From contig CAWIWV010000001.1 of assembly GCA_963839925.1 (NCBI GenBank), positions 248,001 through 312,000 on the forward strand: a DNA stretch of 64,000 bases. Direction: 5' to 3'. Position numbers and translations under genes: made by a program. Positions within the stretch are counted from its first letter, which is position 1. Every line of letters starts with the position of its first letter. Below the pieces are notes generated by a model. It was given only the letters and a program-made list of their open reading frames with translations, searched no databases and was not told the origin of the DNA. Shown piece by piece: positions 53,334-61,556 of the stretch. This stretch comes from Bog-756 sp963839925. GTDB lineage: Bacteria > Actinomycetota > Acidimicrobiia > Acidimicrobiales > RAAP-2.

Positions 53334-53870
53334 GTGGCTGAGGAAGTTGCAGAGGTCAAGGTGGAGGGCCTCGAGCCCACCTTCCGGCACATCGATGACG
53401 CCGATGTCCCCTGGCAGCAGGTGAAGGCGATCCGCAACGCGGACGGCAGCATCTCGTCGGTCTGGGAGAAGTGGCTCGCGTTCTCGCCCGACCCGCAGTA
53501 CCTCTCCCTCTATGCCCGGTGGGATCCGGGGATGGTCATCCGGAGGCACGGACACTTCAGTTCGCACGTCATCTTCGTGATCAGCGGGGAGATGTGGTGC
53601 GGCGATCGCCACTGCCCGGCGGGCACGCACGTCGAGCTGCCGCTGGGTGCCGCGTTCGGGCCGTTCGTCGCCGGTCCCGAAGGCACGGTGCTGCTCGAGG
53701 TCATGATGGGTGATCCGCGCTCGTGGGGCGACGACCCCGAGTCGTTCGAGCGGGCACTGGCGGAGCGAGGCGCGCAAGCGCTTCCGGATCCTCCCATCGA
53801 ACTGCCGGCCTGGCTCGAGGACCTGCGGTCGTTGTGGACCGCCGACTCCGGCGGTTCAGACGCTCCGTAG
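53334..53870 (+). CDS. Cupin domain protein
   Basis: Predicted 178-residue single-domain cupin. The core is RWDPGMVIRRHGHFSSHVIFVISGEMWCGD, giving two metal-binding His (HGH) and a Glu/Gly pattern, followed by CPAGTHVELPLGAAFGPFVAGPEG as the second motif. The GTG start follows GAGGAGCGG, 24 nt after ilvC, so it is probably part of that operon by position. Function unknown; metal-binding dioxygenase or sensor roles are possible. Confidence 0.83.
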   Translation: MAEEVAEVKVEGLEPTFRHIDDADVPWQQVKAIRNADGSISSVWEKWLAFSPDPQYLSLYARWDPGMVIRRHGHFSSHVIFVISGEMWCGDRHCPAGTHVELPLGAAFGPFVAGPEGTVLLEVMMGDPRSWGDDPESFERALAERGAQALPDPPIELPAWLEDLRSLWTADSGGSDAP

Positions 53871-53889
53871 GGTCAGGCGACCATAGGCC

Positions 53890-53927
53890 GCTCGGCCAGG
53901 CTCAGGCGGCTCGGCCAAGCTCAGGCG
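53890..53927. repeat. 19-bp tandem duplication spanning the serC stop
   Basis: GCTCGGCCAGGCTCAGGCG (53890-53908) and GCTCGGCCAAGCTCAGGCG (53909-53927) are adjacent and differ at one base. The second copy contains the serC stop (TGA on the minus strand, 53921-53923); the first contains the same triplet beyond the gene. Confidence 0.88.
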
Positions 53928-55075
53928 GCCATGGCGCCGACGACATGATTGATGCAGGCGCAGAGCGCGGCGACGTCGTCGGGGTCGATGGCGGGGAACA
54001 GCGCGATACGGAGCTGGTTCCGGCCCAGTTTCCGGTAGGGCTCGGTGTCGACGATCCCGTTGGCCCGCAAGACGGCTGCGACGGCCGCGGCGTCGACCGA
54101 ATCGTGAAAGTCGATCGTGCCCACCACGTGGCTGCGGTCCTCGGGTCGCTTCACGAACGGGGTCGCGAAGTCCGAGGCCTCCGCCCAGGTGTAGAGGATC
54201 TCCGCTGATCGATCACAACGACCGCTCGAGAACGCCATGCCTCCCTTACTGTTGAACCAAGCCACCTGCTGGTCGAAGAGGAAGATGGTGGCGAGCGCGG
54301 GTGTGTTGTAGGTCTGGTCCAGTTTGGAGTTGTCCAGCGCGATGGTGAGATCCATCGACGCGGGGACCCAGCGGGAGGTCGAAGCGATGCGCGCGATGCG
54401 CTCCTGCGCGGCGGGGGAGAGGAGCGCCACCCACAGCCCACCGTCCGATCCGAAGCACTTCTGCGGAGCGAAGTAGTACGCGTCGAACTGGGTCGGGTCG
54501 ACCGGCAGCCCGCCCGCTCCCGACGTAGCGTCCACCGCGACGATGCCCGCCTCACTTGCCGTTGAGCCGCCACCCGGCCTGACGATCGGCATCATCACTC
54601 CGGTGGAGGTCTCGTTGTGGGTCAGCGCGTAGAGGTCGACGTCGTCGCGCCCGACCGGATCGGGGTGGGTGCCGACGTCTGAGGTGATGACTTCGGGCTC
54701 ATCGAGATGGGGGGCGGCGGCAGCCGCGGTTGCGAACTTCGACGAGAACTCACCGAAGCTCAGATGTTGGCTCTTGCGCTCGATGAGCCCGAAGGTCGCG
54801 GCATCCCAAAAGCAGGTGGTCCCACCGTTGCCGAGGGTCACGACATAGTCGTCGGGCAACGAGAAGAGCTCGGCGAGACCTTCCCTGAGGCTCCCGACCA
54901 CCGATTTGACGGGTCGCTGCCGGTGGCTCGTGCCGAGGAAGTGCGGGGCCTCGGCCACCAACGCCTCGATCCCCTCGGGCCGGACCTTGGAAGGGCCGGA
55001 TCCGAAGCGCCCGTCGGCGGGGAGCAGGTGGGCCGGGATGCGGATGTCAGGGGTGTCGGTCACGTATGGAATCAT
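53921..55075 (-). CDS. serC: Phosphoserine aminotransferase
   Basis: Predicted 384-residue PLP enzyme of class V that transaminates 3-phosphohydroxypyruvate to phosphoserine with glutamate. The opening RFGSGPSKVRPEGI and the block THNETSTGV are typical of the actinobacterial SerC type. The PLP lysine is in FAPQKCFGSDGG. Serine synthesis is supported by serA 1.3 kb away. The ATG on the minus strand at 55075 overlaps the plus-strand aminotransferase ATG within CATG; an alternative GTG at 55063 would avoid this. Confidence 0.94.
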   Translation of the reverse strand: MIPYVTDTPDIRIPAHLLPADGRFGSGPSKVRPEGIEALVAEAPHFLGTSHRQRPVKSVVGSLREGLAELFSLPDDYVVTLGNGGTTCFWDAATFGLIERKSQHLSFGEFSSKFATAAAAAPHLDEPEVITSDVGTHPDPVGRDDVDLYALTHNETSTGVMMPIVRPGGGSTASEAGIVAVDATSGAGGLPVDPTQFDAYYFAPQKCFGSDGGLWVALLSPAAQERIARIASTSRWVPASMDLTIALDNSKLDQTYNTPALATIFLFDQQVAWFNSKGGMAFSSGRCDRSAEILYTWAEASDFATPFVKRPEDRSHVVGTIDFHDSVDAAAVAAVLRANGIVDTEPYRKLGRNQLRIALFPAIDPDDVAALCACINHVVGAMAA

Positions 55076-56297
55076 GGCACCCATGGCACCCCCGACAGAA
55101 ACCGGGCGCAGGATCTCGGCGCGGATTGCGGCGGTGTCGCCGTCTGCGACCTTGGCGGTCGATGCGAAGGCCAAGGCCCTCAAGGCCGCGGGAGAGAACG
55201 TCATCGGTTTCGGTGCGGGTGAGCCCGACTTCCCCACCCCTGACCACATCGTCGCTGCGGCCGAGGTCGCCTGCCGCGATCCACGCAACCACAAGTACAC
55301 CCCGACGGCTGGGCTCCCCGAACTGCGCGAGGCGCTTGTGGCGAAGACCCGACGCGACTCGGGGTACGAGATCACCTCGTCCCAGGTGCTGGTGACCAAC
55401 GGTGGCAAGCAGGCCATCGCCAACGCGTTCGCGACGCTCTGCGATCCGGGTGACGAGGTGCTGGTGCTCGCTCCCTATTGGACGACCTATCCGGAGGTCA
55501 TCAGGCTCGCGGGCGGAGTGCCGGTGGTCATCACCACAGATACGGCAAGCGGCTTCCGGGTGACCATCGAGCAGCTCGAGGCGGCAGTGACGCCGCGCAC
55601 CAAGATCCTGCTGTTCGTCTCCCCGTCCAATCCCACCGGCGCGGTCTATCCGCGCGACGAGATCGAAGCGATCGGAAGATGGGCCGTCGCGCGTGGCCTG
55701 TGGGTGCTCACCGACGAGATCTACGAGCACCTGGTCTACGGAGAGGCGCAGCACCACTCGATGCCGGTACTGGTCCCCGAGCTGGCCGATCGCTGTGTGG
55801 TGGTGAACGGCGTCGCGAAAACCTATGCGATGACCGGATGGCGGGTCGGGTGGATGATCGGTCCGCCGGACGTCGTGGAGGCGGCCACCAACCTCCAGTC
55901 GCACGAGACGTCGAACGTCGCCGACGTCTCCCAACGCGCGGCACTGGCCGCGGTAACCGGGGACCTCGCAGCGGTCGCCATGATGCGCGAGGCGTTCGAC
56001 CGGAGGCGGAAGACGATTCACACCATGCTCAACGAGATCGAGGGAGTCGAGTGCCTGCTTCCCGAAGGGGCGTTCTACGCGTTCCCGTCGGTCCAGGGCC
56101 TCTACGGCCGGGTCATTCGTGGCCGGACCTCGACGTCGAGCGCCGAGCTGGCCGAGCTTGCGATCGACGAGGCGAAGGTTGCCGTGGTGCCGGGTGAGGC
56201 ATTCGGAGCTCCGGGCTACTTCCGGATGTCCTACGCCCTGGGGGATGACGACCTTGTCGAAGGCGTCTCCCGCTTGGCGAAGCTGTTCGGCGAGTAG
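55074..56297 (+). CDS. Aspartate-type PLP aminotransferase (class I/II)
   Basis: Predicted 407-residue aminotransferase (404 from the second ATG at 55083). Class I blocks are NVIGFGAGEPDFPTPDHI, NHKYTPTAGLPELREA, VTNGGKQAIANAF, the PLP lysine in NGVAKTYAMTGWRVGW and FRMSYALGDDDLVEG. Members transfer amino groups from aspartate or related donors. It is divergent from serC and upstream of serA (64-nt gap). The start is uncertain between 55074 and 55083; neither has a clear ribosome-binding site, suggesting leaderless translation. It could serve aspartate formation or branched-chain transamination. Confidence 0.9.
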   Translation: MAPMAPPTETGRRISARIAAVSPSATLAVDAKAKALKAAGENVIGFGAGEPDFPTPDHIVAAAEVACRDPRNHKYTPTAGLPELREALVAKTRRDSGYEITSSQVLVTNGGKQAIANAFATLCDPGDEVLVLAPYWTTYPEVIRLAGGVPVVITTDTASGFRVTIEQLEAAVTPRTKILLFVSPSNPTGAVYPRDEIEAIGRWAVARGLWVLTDEIYEHLVYGEAQHHSMPVLVPELADRCVVVNGVAKTYAMTGWRVGWMIGPPDVVEAATNLQSHETSNVADVSQRAALAAVTGDLAAVAMMREAFDRRRKTIHTMLNEIEGVECLLPEGAFYAFPSVQGLYGRVIRGRTSTSSAELAELAIDEAKVAVVPGEAFGAPGYFRMSYALGDDDLVEGVSRLAKLFGE

Positions 56298-56304
56298 ACC
56301 CTCA

Positions 56305-56333
56305 CAAGCCGCAGAACCCTTACAAGCCGCAGG
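56305..56333. repeat. 11-bp direct repeat in the aminotransferase-serA gap
   Basis: ACAAGCCGCAG occurs at 56305-56315 and 56323-56333 (18-bp period), starting 8 nt after the aminotransferase stop. CAGAACCC also follows each copy, with a short insertion in the second. Confidence 0.7.
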
Positions 56334-56360
56334 AAGCAGAACCCGAAGAAAGGGACCGCA

Positions 56361-57926
56361 ATGGGCAGAGTATTGGTCACCGAAAAGCTCGCGCAGGGAG
56401 GGCTCGACCTGATGGCCGAGGCCGGCCACGAGGTCGACGTCCAGCTCGATCTCTCCCCGGAGGAGCTCGTCTCGGCGATCGTCGGAGCACAGGCACTGGT
56501 CATCCGATCGGCCACAACGGTGACTGCCGAAGTGTTGGCTGCGGGCACCGACCTGGTGGTGGTCGGCCGCGCCGGCATCGGTCTCGACAACGTGGACGTG
56601 GCCGCTGCGACCGATCGAGGCGTGATGGTGGTCAACGCGCCGCAGTCGAACATTCTCTCGGCGGCCGAGCAGGCGATGGCGTTGCTGCTCGCCCAGGCTC
56701 GGAACATCCCTCAAGCCCATGCAGCATTGGTGGCGGGGAAGTGGGAGCGTTCGAAGTGGGAGGGCGTCGAGCTGCATGGCAAGACGCTCGGAGTGATCGG
56801 GCTCGGCCGGGTCGGAGCCCTCGTCGCGCAACGGGCGTTGTCCTTCGGTATGCGTCTCGTCGCCTACGACCCGTACGTCTCTGCTGACCGCGCGAAGCAC
56901 ATGGGGGTGGAGCTGATGGGTCTCGAGGAGCTCATCGGCATCTCCGACTTCGTGACCGTGCACCTTCCGAAGAACGCCGAAACTCTCGGACTGATCGGAA
57001 AGGACCTTTTGGCCAAGGCGAAGCCTGGCCTCCGCGTGATCAACACCGCCCGCGGAGGCATCGTCGACGAGGAGGCACTCGCCGAGGCCATCCGCTCGGG
57101 TCAGGTGCAGGGCGCCGGGCTGGACGTGTTCGCAAAGGAGCCGACGACCGAGTCACCGTTGTTCGCGCTGCCCTCGGTGGTGGTTTCTCCTCACCTCGGC
57201 GCGTCGACGACCGAGGCCCAGGACAAGGCCGGGGTCACCATCGCCGAACAGGTCATCCTGGCCCTCAACGGCGACTTCGTTCCCTTCGCGGTCAACGTCG
57301 CGGCCACTGACGTGTCCGAGACGGTGCGCCCCTTCATGGCACTCGCCGAGCAGCTGGGCCGGATCCTGTCGTGTCTCAACGACGGACTGCCTTCGACCTT
57401 GGAGATCGAGTACCAAGGGAGATTGGCCGGCGCAGGTACCGGCATTCTCACCTTGTCCACCTTGAAGGGGATCTTCGCCGCGGCGACCGAGGAGCCGGTG
57501 AGCTACGTGAACGCACCACAGCTGGCCGCCGAGCGCGGCCTCGAGGTACGGGAGACCTCGACGGTGACCGCGCACGACTACGTCAATCTGATCACGCTGC
57601 GCGGCGGCGACCATTCGGTGGCCGGGACCCTCACCGGTCCGCGCACCGAGCCCCGGCTGGTGATGATGGACGACCACACCGTCGAGGTCCCGCCTGCACC
57701 TCACATGCTGGTGGTGCGCAACGACGACCGACCGGGGATGATCGGCGTGGTGGGCACCATCCTCGGCGAGGCGAGAGTATCCATCTCGTCGATGGCGGTC
57801 GGCCCGTCGGCGACCGGGCAGACCGCGCTGATGGTGCTGTCCACCGACCGCCAGGTTCCGTCGGACGCCCTGAGCGTGATGCGAAACGCTGACGGGATCA
57901 GCGACGTGCACACCGTCCAGTCGTAG
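56361..57926 (+). CDS. serA: D-3-phosphoglycerate dehydrogenase
   Basis: Predicted 521-residue long-form enzyme for the first step of serine synthesis. The NAD fold motif is GVIGLGRVGALVAQRA. Active-site residues are in NTARGGIVDEEAL and the His of SPHLGASTTEAQ. The allosteric substrate-binding domain and a C-terminal ACT domain (MLVVRNDDRPGMIGVVGTIL) follow, as in mycobacterial enzymes, so serine feedback is likely. GAAAGGGA precedes the ATG. Functionally partnered with serC 1.3 kb upstream on the other strand. Confidence 0.96.
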   Translation: MGRVLVTEKLAQGGLDLMAEAGHEVDVQLDLSPEELVSAIVGAQALVIRSATTVTAEVLAAGTDLVVVGRAGIGLDNVDVAAATDRGVMVVNAPQSNILSAAEQAMALLLAQARNIPQAHAALVAGKWERSKWEGVELHGKTLGVIGLGRVGALVAQRALSFGMRLVAYDPYVSADRAKHMGVELMGLEELIGISDFVTVHLPKNAETLGLIGKDLLAKAKPGLRVINTARGGIVDEEALAEAIRSGQVQGAGLDVFAKEPTTESPLFALPSVVVSPHLGASTTEAQDKAGVTIAEQVILALNGDFVPFAVNVAATDVSETVRPFMALAEQLGRILSCLNDGLPSTLEIEYQGRLAGAGTGILTLSTLKGIFAAATEEPVSYVNAPQLAAERGLEVRETSTVTAHDYVNLITLRGGDHSVAGTLTGPRTEPRLVMMDDHTVEVPPAPHMLVVRNDDRPGMIGVVGTILGEARVSISSMAVGPSATGQTALMVLSTDRQVPSDALSVMRNADGISDVHTVQS

Positions 57927-57928
57927 GG

Positions 57929-57962
57929 CCAGGTCGAGTAACTGCCCGACGAACTCGACTGG
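57929..57962. terminator. Hairpin between convergent serA and a small ORF
   Basis: CCAGGTCGAGT (57929-57939) and ACTCGACTGG (57953-57962) pair with one bulged G. The hairpin lies between the stops of convergent genes. No T-tract, so bidirectional termination is tentative. Confidence 0.4.
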
Positions 57963-57964
57963 AG

Positions 57965-58144
57965 CTAGGCCGCCCGGTCCGGCTTGGTCGGCACCGGGGG
58001 CCAGATGTCGCTTCCGACTGACGAAGTGCTCGCTCCGCCTCTCGAACCGGATGACATCGACGGTCGGAGGAAACGGACGGCCGCAAATGCGCCTGCGCCG
58101 ATCGCCACGACACCCACGATCTTTCCGAGTCGACCCATCGGCAT
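57965..58144 (-). CDS. Small membrane protein, 59 residues
   Basis: Predicted 59-residue protein starting MPMGRLGKIVGVVAIGAGAF, with one hydrophobic helix (about 8-24), a basic turn (VRFLRP), a Ser/Gly-rich stretch and a WPPVPTKPDRA tail. Codon third positions are G/C-rich as in neighbours, and the frame is uninterrupted. A second Met two codons in (58138) is an alternative start. I do not recognise a family. It converges on serA with a hairpin between and is transcribed away from the lipoprotein at 58236. Confidence 0.65.
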   Translation of the reverse strand: MPMGRLGKIVGVVAIGAGAFAAVRFLRPSMSSGSRGGASTSSVGSDIWPPVPTKPDRAA

Positions 58145-58235
58145 TCGAGGAACGCTATCCGATCAGCCGATCGGCTCCTCACGGATCTCCTGTCAGCCCC
58201 TGACCGCTCGTCAACCGGTCTATAGGATGCCGCAG

Positions 58236-58886
58236 ATGCTTGCTCGGCTACTTCGTTGCGGCGCTGCCCCGATCCTCTTGGTGTGCCTGGTGTTCGGGGC
58301 CTCTGCGTGCGGATCGTCTTCCGCTTCGAACGGATCGACAACGACGACTGCGCCCAACGTGGTGACCGCGCCCGACCTCGCGTACGACGGCTGCACCTAC
58401 GCGCCGAACGGGAAGATTCCGGCCGGCGAGCCCACGGGCATCCACCCTCACTTCTCGGCCTTCGTACCGGACTCGTCTGCGACGTCTGCGGAGGAGTCGA
58501 TGCGAAACCACGGTGGCGGGGTGCTGGTCAACGGCTTCATCCTCCCGAGCGGAACGCAGCTCCATGCCGGCCCCGACCTCGACGGGAGCGTGGGCGCTAT
58601 CCCGTCGCACTACGCGGTTCTCGTCGCCGAGCCGGTCGTCTGGAAGAGCAGTGCCGGCAAGACCTGGATCGCCTTCTTCGTCGCATGCGGCGGGCCCAAC
58701 CTCTATTGGGTCAGCCTTGACCAGCTGAGGCAGAAGGACCCCGATGCAGCAAAGAACATCAACACTCTGCTGGCGACAGAGAAACCCGAACCTCTCGTGG
58801 TCAGCGACGGGCATCTCGTCTTGAAGAGCCGCGGGCTGTCGCTCGTCATCGGACGCGGAGAGCTGTTCGGTCCCGTCGCAGGCTGA
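58236..58886 (+). CDS. Lipoprotein of an unnamed family (paralogue of 59591-60313)
   Basis: Predicted 216-residue lipoprotein (lipobox ASAC, Cys25) followed by a Ser/Thr linker. The mature domain has CTYAPNGKIPAGEPTG-HPHFSAFVPD, FILPSGTQLHAGP, EPVVWKSSAGKTW and the striking ACGGPNLYW. The same blocks, in the same order and spacing, occur in the lipoprotein at 59591. Two conserved Cys could form a disulfide. TATAGG at 58221-58226 is a -10 candidate that would start transcription at the ATG, a leaderless mRNA. An ATG at 58227 is an alternative start. Function unknown. Confidence 0.8.
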   Translation: MLARLLRCGAAPILLVCLVFGASACGSSSASNGSTTTTAPNVVTAPDLAYDGCTYAPNGKIPAGEPTGIHPHFSAFVPDSSATSAEESMRNHGGGVLVNGFILPSGTQLHAGPDLDGSVGAIPSHYAVLVAEPVVWKSSAGKTWIAFFVACGGPNLYWVSLDQLRQKDPDAAKNINTLLATEKPEPLVVSDGHLVLKSRGLSLVIGRGELFGPVAG

Positions 58887-58916
58887 AGGTCTCGAGCGGA
58901 CTCCGACCTCGGGTGA

Positions 58917-59513
58917 CTATGAGTTGGCGGTGAAGTAGCTGAGTATCACCTTGGCGAGCAGGGTGATCTGAGCGAGGGTCGCGGTGCTGGTGATCACGAT
59001 CTCCGCCTGCCCATGGAGCAGGGCGAGCGTCGTGACCGTCGAGTCCTTTGCGGGCACCGTGAAGTAGTACGCGGCGTCTCCCAACCCGCTGACGTGGGTG
59101 ATCGGCCCATGTGCCGTGTTCGCTGCCTTTGCCTGGTTGGCAAAGTCGGTCGGGCTGACGTCGACCTCGTAGATGATGATGACCGACTTGGCCGGATCAC
59201 TTCCCTTGTAGTTACAGGTGACGGTGGTCTTGGTGCTGGTGACCGTCGCGGGAAGAACTTCGAGCCCGGTGGTCACATGGATCTGTGCCGGCCGCACAGC
59301 GGTGCAGAGTGTCCGGACCGCGTTTGCCGTCGTGGACGTGCTGGAGGTCGTCGTGGAGGTGGTGGACGTCGAGGCCGGAGTGCTCGAGCAGGAGGACAGG
59401 CCGATCAGGATCACGCAGATGGCGACCAACGGCGCAACGAGTCTACGGACCGACGGTCTGGGTGAGCGCACCGGGTCATGGTACACATCCGCCCGGCTGA
59501 ACCGCGTTGACAT
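58917..59513 (-). CDS. Thr-rich lipoprotein of unknown function
   Basis: Predicted 198-residue lipoprotein (lipobox GLSSC, Cys42) with a TTSTTTSSTSTT linker. The mature region includes LCTAVRPAQIHVTTGLEVLPATVTS, CNYKGSDPAKSVIIIYEVD and GLGDAAYYFTVPAKDS, a pattern resembling actinobacterial DUF3558-like lipoproteins (two Cys, a GLGDAA block) but not certain. It lies between the two paralogous lipoproteins in opposite orientation. The start is uncertain between ATG 59513 and GTG 59486; both leave a long basic region before the hydrophobic helix. Confidence 0.72.
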   Translation of the reverse strand: MSTRFSRADVYHDPVRSPRPSVRRLVAPLVAICVILIGLSSCSSTPASTSTTSTTTSSTSTTANAVRTLCTAVRPAQIHVTTGLEVLPATVTSTKTTVTCNYKGSDPAKSVIIIYEVDVSPTDFANQAKAANTAHGPITHVSGLGDAAYYFTVPAKDSTVTTLALLHGQAEIVITSTATLAQITLLAKVILSYFTANS

Positions 59514-59590
59514 GGGGTTGGCCGGTGTGCAGACTGACGGCTCTGACACGGACTCGTCGTCGGCACGAACCGAACACCGAGTGAGGATGG

Positions 59591-60313
59591 ATGGGATCGC
59601 AGACGGTGAACAGGGTGGGATCGCAGACCGTGAAGACGGGTGGTCGTGCACAACGATTGGCCGCCGCGAGCGTGGCGCTCCTTGCGATCGCAGTGTCAGC
59701 GTGCGGCGGTGGCACGCCCAGCTCGGGCGGGAACACGAACGCGATAAAGGTCGCTCTCCCGAGTGACCCGGTGGAGGCATGCACGTACACGGTGAACGGT
59801 CAGATCTCGCAGGACCTTCCGACGGGGAAGAACCCTCACTTCACTGCGTTCACGCCCGATCCTTCCGCGTATGCCGCCCTCAATTCGATCAAGCAGAAGG
59901 GCGGCACCGGTGCCGTCGACAACTTCATGCTTCCCGCCGGAACCAAGCTCCGGTCGGGCCCGTCGTCGTCGGCCCCGGTGGTCGGGACCGTCGCCGCGAT
60001 CGACCAGCTTCAGCTCTTCGAGCCGATCGTGTGGACAGACTCGTCCGGACAGGAGTGGCTGGGCACCTTCCTCGCCTGCGGCGGCTCGAACCTCTACTGG
60101 GCCGGCATGAACGACCTCCAGAAGGTCAGTCCATCGGCCGCCACCTCGATCAAGAAACAACTGGCCCAGGATCGGGCTGCTCAGCCGGTCACCAAAACGG
60201 ACATGGTCTCTGACCTGCCGATCGTCATCAGCAAATCCGGCCAGGTGGACTGGAAGGACAAGTCCATCGCGTTCGCTGCCGCTCGGGGCGAGATCATCTC
60301 CGGTCTCACCTAG
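59591..60313 (+). CDS. Lipoprotein of an unnamed family (paralogue of 58236-58886)
   Basis: Predicted 240-residue lipoprotein (lipobox VSAC, Cys38). The mature domain repeats the blocks of the 58-kb paralogue: CTYTVNGQISQDLPTGKNPHF, FMLPAGTKLRSGP, FEPIVWTDSSGQEW, ACGGSNLYW. The N-terminal residues contain an in-frame 8-codon duplication (GSQTVNRV/GSQTVKTG). Adjacent to the phosphate transport genes, but no direct functional link is visible. Function unknown. Confidence 0.8.
   Translation: MGSQTVNRVGSQTVKTGGRAQRLAAASVALLAIAVSACGGGTPSSGGNTNAIKVALPSDPVEACTYTVNGQISQDLPTGKNPHFTAFTPDPSAYAALNSIKQKGGTGAVDNFMLPAGTKLRSGPSSSAPVVGTVAAIDQLQLFEPIVWTDSSGQEWLGTFLACGGSNLYWAGMNDLQKVSPSAATSIKKQLAQDRAAQPVTKTDMVSDLPIVISKSGQVDWKDKSIAFAAARGEIISGLT
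59592..59634 (+). repeat. 19-bp repeat at the 5' end of a lipoprotein gene
   Basis: TGGGATCGCAGACGGTGAA (59592-59610) and TGGGATCGCAGACCGTGAA (59616-59634) differ by one base with a 24-bp, in-frame period. The true start could lie after this duplication. Confidence 0.85.
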
Positions 60314-60410
60314 CCGGGGAGGGGCCAGTCCAGTAGCCGGCCGGGGCCAGGGCTCGGGTCCCCGCCCTCCGCCTTCGGATCACGCAATTGTCAACTGGAC
60401 TTTGCAAGGA

Positions 60411-60443
60411 GTTCTTTTTGCGTTCACCTTGCCTAGCTACCAT
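60411..60443 (+). promoter_or_regulatory. PHO-box-like direct repeat and promoter of pst genes
   Basis: Two adjacent 11-bp units, GTTCTTTTTGC (60411-60421) and GTTCACCTTGC (60422-60432), share GTTC and the final GC. The second contains GTTCACC, the core of PhoP-bound PHO boxes in Streptomyces, which use 11-bp direct repeats. A -10-like TACCAT follows at 60438-60443. Position 115 nt before pstC supports phosphate-starvation activation by a PhoP homologue. Confidence 0.6.
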
Positions 60444-60557
60444 GCCAGCGGAGCCGCCAGTTTTCGCTGATCGCCTCTCCTGAGCGGTTGGTGAAGTAGG
60501 GCGGCGGCCAGACCAGACGATCCGACCCCGACAGTCCGAGAGGCCCCCTCCAAAGCC

Positions 60558-61556
60558 ATGTCCGTTGATCTGCCCAGCATTGCGCCGGACGCGGCGATGT
60601 TGCCCGAGCCGATCGCAATCTCCACTGACTTCAGCACCGCGGACCGCATCTACCGGCGAGGGGTGTGGGCGGTGGCGATGGGGGTCATGGTTCTCCTGTT
60701 CCTCATCGGCTTCTTTCTCTTCAAGTCCGGCTTTCCGGCATTCAAGTTTGCGGGTTGGAACTTCTTCACTCGGTCCGGTTTCCCGAACATCGGCAAGCAT
60801 CCGGGGGAGTTCGGAGTGTTGGCCTCTCTGGTGGGCACCCTCGAAGTCGCCGGCGTGGCGATGCTGGTCGGCACGCCGGTTGCGATCTGCACTGCACTCT
60901 TCATCAGTGAGTACGCACCACTGTGGGCCCGCCGCCCACTGATCACGGTGATCGATCTCGCTGCCGCCATCCCGAGCATCATCTTCGGGCTCTGGGCCGT
61001 CTTCGAGTTGGAGAACAACGTCGTGGGCTTCAGCACGTGGCTCTCGAAGCACTTTGCGTTCATCCCGTTCTTCAAAGTCAACAGCCCCCCGTTGAACGCC
61101 TCGCTCTTCATCGCCGGACTGGTGGTCGGCCTGATGATCGTGCCGATCATCGCGTCGATCAGCAGAGAGGTGTTCTCGCTTGCTCCTCCGGGAGAGCGGG
61201 AGGCGGCGCTGGCGCTCGGAGCCAGTCGCTGGCAGATGATTCGGACCGTGGTCCTTCCGTTCGGGAGGGGGGGAATGATCGGTGCGGTCATGCTCGGTCT
61301 CGGCCGCGCTCTCGAGGAGACCATCGCGGTTGCCATCATCTTGAGCATCGTGTTCAAGGTCAGTCCCAACATCTTGCAGCACGGTGGGACGACCATCTCC
61401 CAGGTGATCGCCGTGAAGTTCGGTTCAGGCGGCACGCTCGGTCTTCAGGACCTCCTGTTTTGCGGATTCGTTCTCTTCATCATCACCCTGGTCGTCAATC
61501 TCATCGCCTCGGCCATCGTGAACCGGTCACGCAGTGGCGCAGGGGTGGATCTGTGA
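60558..61556 (+). CDS. pstC: Phosphate ABC transporter permease PstC
   Basis: Predicted 332-residue inner-membrane permease with about six spans. The EAA-type loop contacting PstB is REAALALGASRWQMIRTVVLPF, and the conserved GLGRALEETIAVAII follows. A cytoplasmic N-terminus of about 30 residues precedes span 1. The stop overlaps the pstA start by 4 nt (GTGA). Probably controlled by the PHO-like box at 60411. Confidence 0.94.
   Translation: MSVDLPSIAPDAAMLPEPIAISTDFSTADRIYRRGVWAVAMGVMVLLFLIGFFLFKSGFPAFKFAGWNFFTRSGFPNIGKHPGEFGVLASLVGTLEVAGVAMLVGTPVAICTALFISEYAPLWARRPLITVIDLAAAIPSIIFGLWAVFELENNVVGFSTWLSKHFAFIPFFKVNSPPLNASLFIAGLVVGLMIVPIIASISREVFSLAPPGEREAALALGASRWQMIRTVVLPFGRGGMIGAVMLGLGRALEETIAVAIILSIVFKVSPNILQHGGTTISQVIAVKFGSGGTLGLQDLLFCGFVLFIITLVVNLIASAIVNRSRSGAGVDL

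Noticed and set aside
57984..58226. Upstream extension of the lipoprotein at 58236
   Set aside because: The extra residues precede the signal peptide, are antisense to the 59-codon ORF and show no signal-like features.
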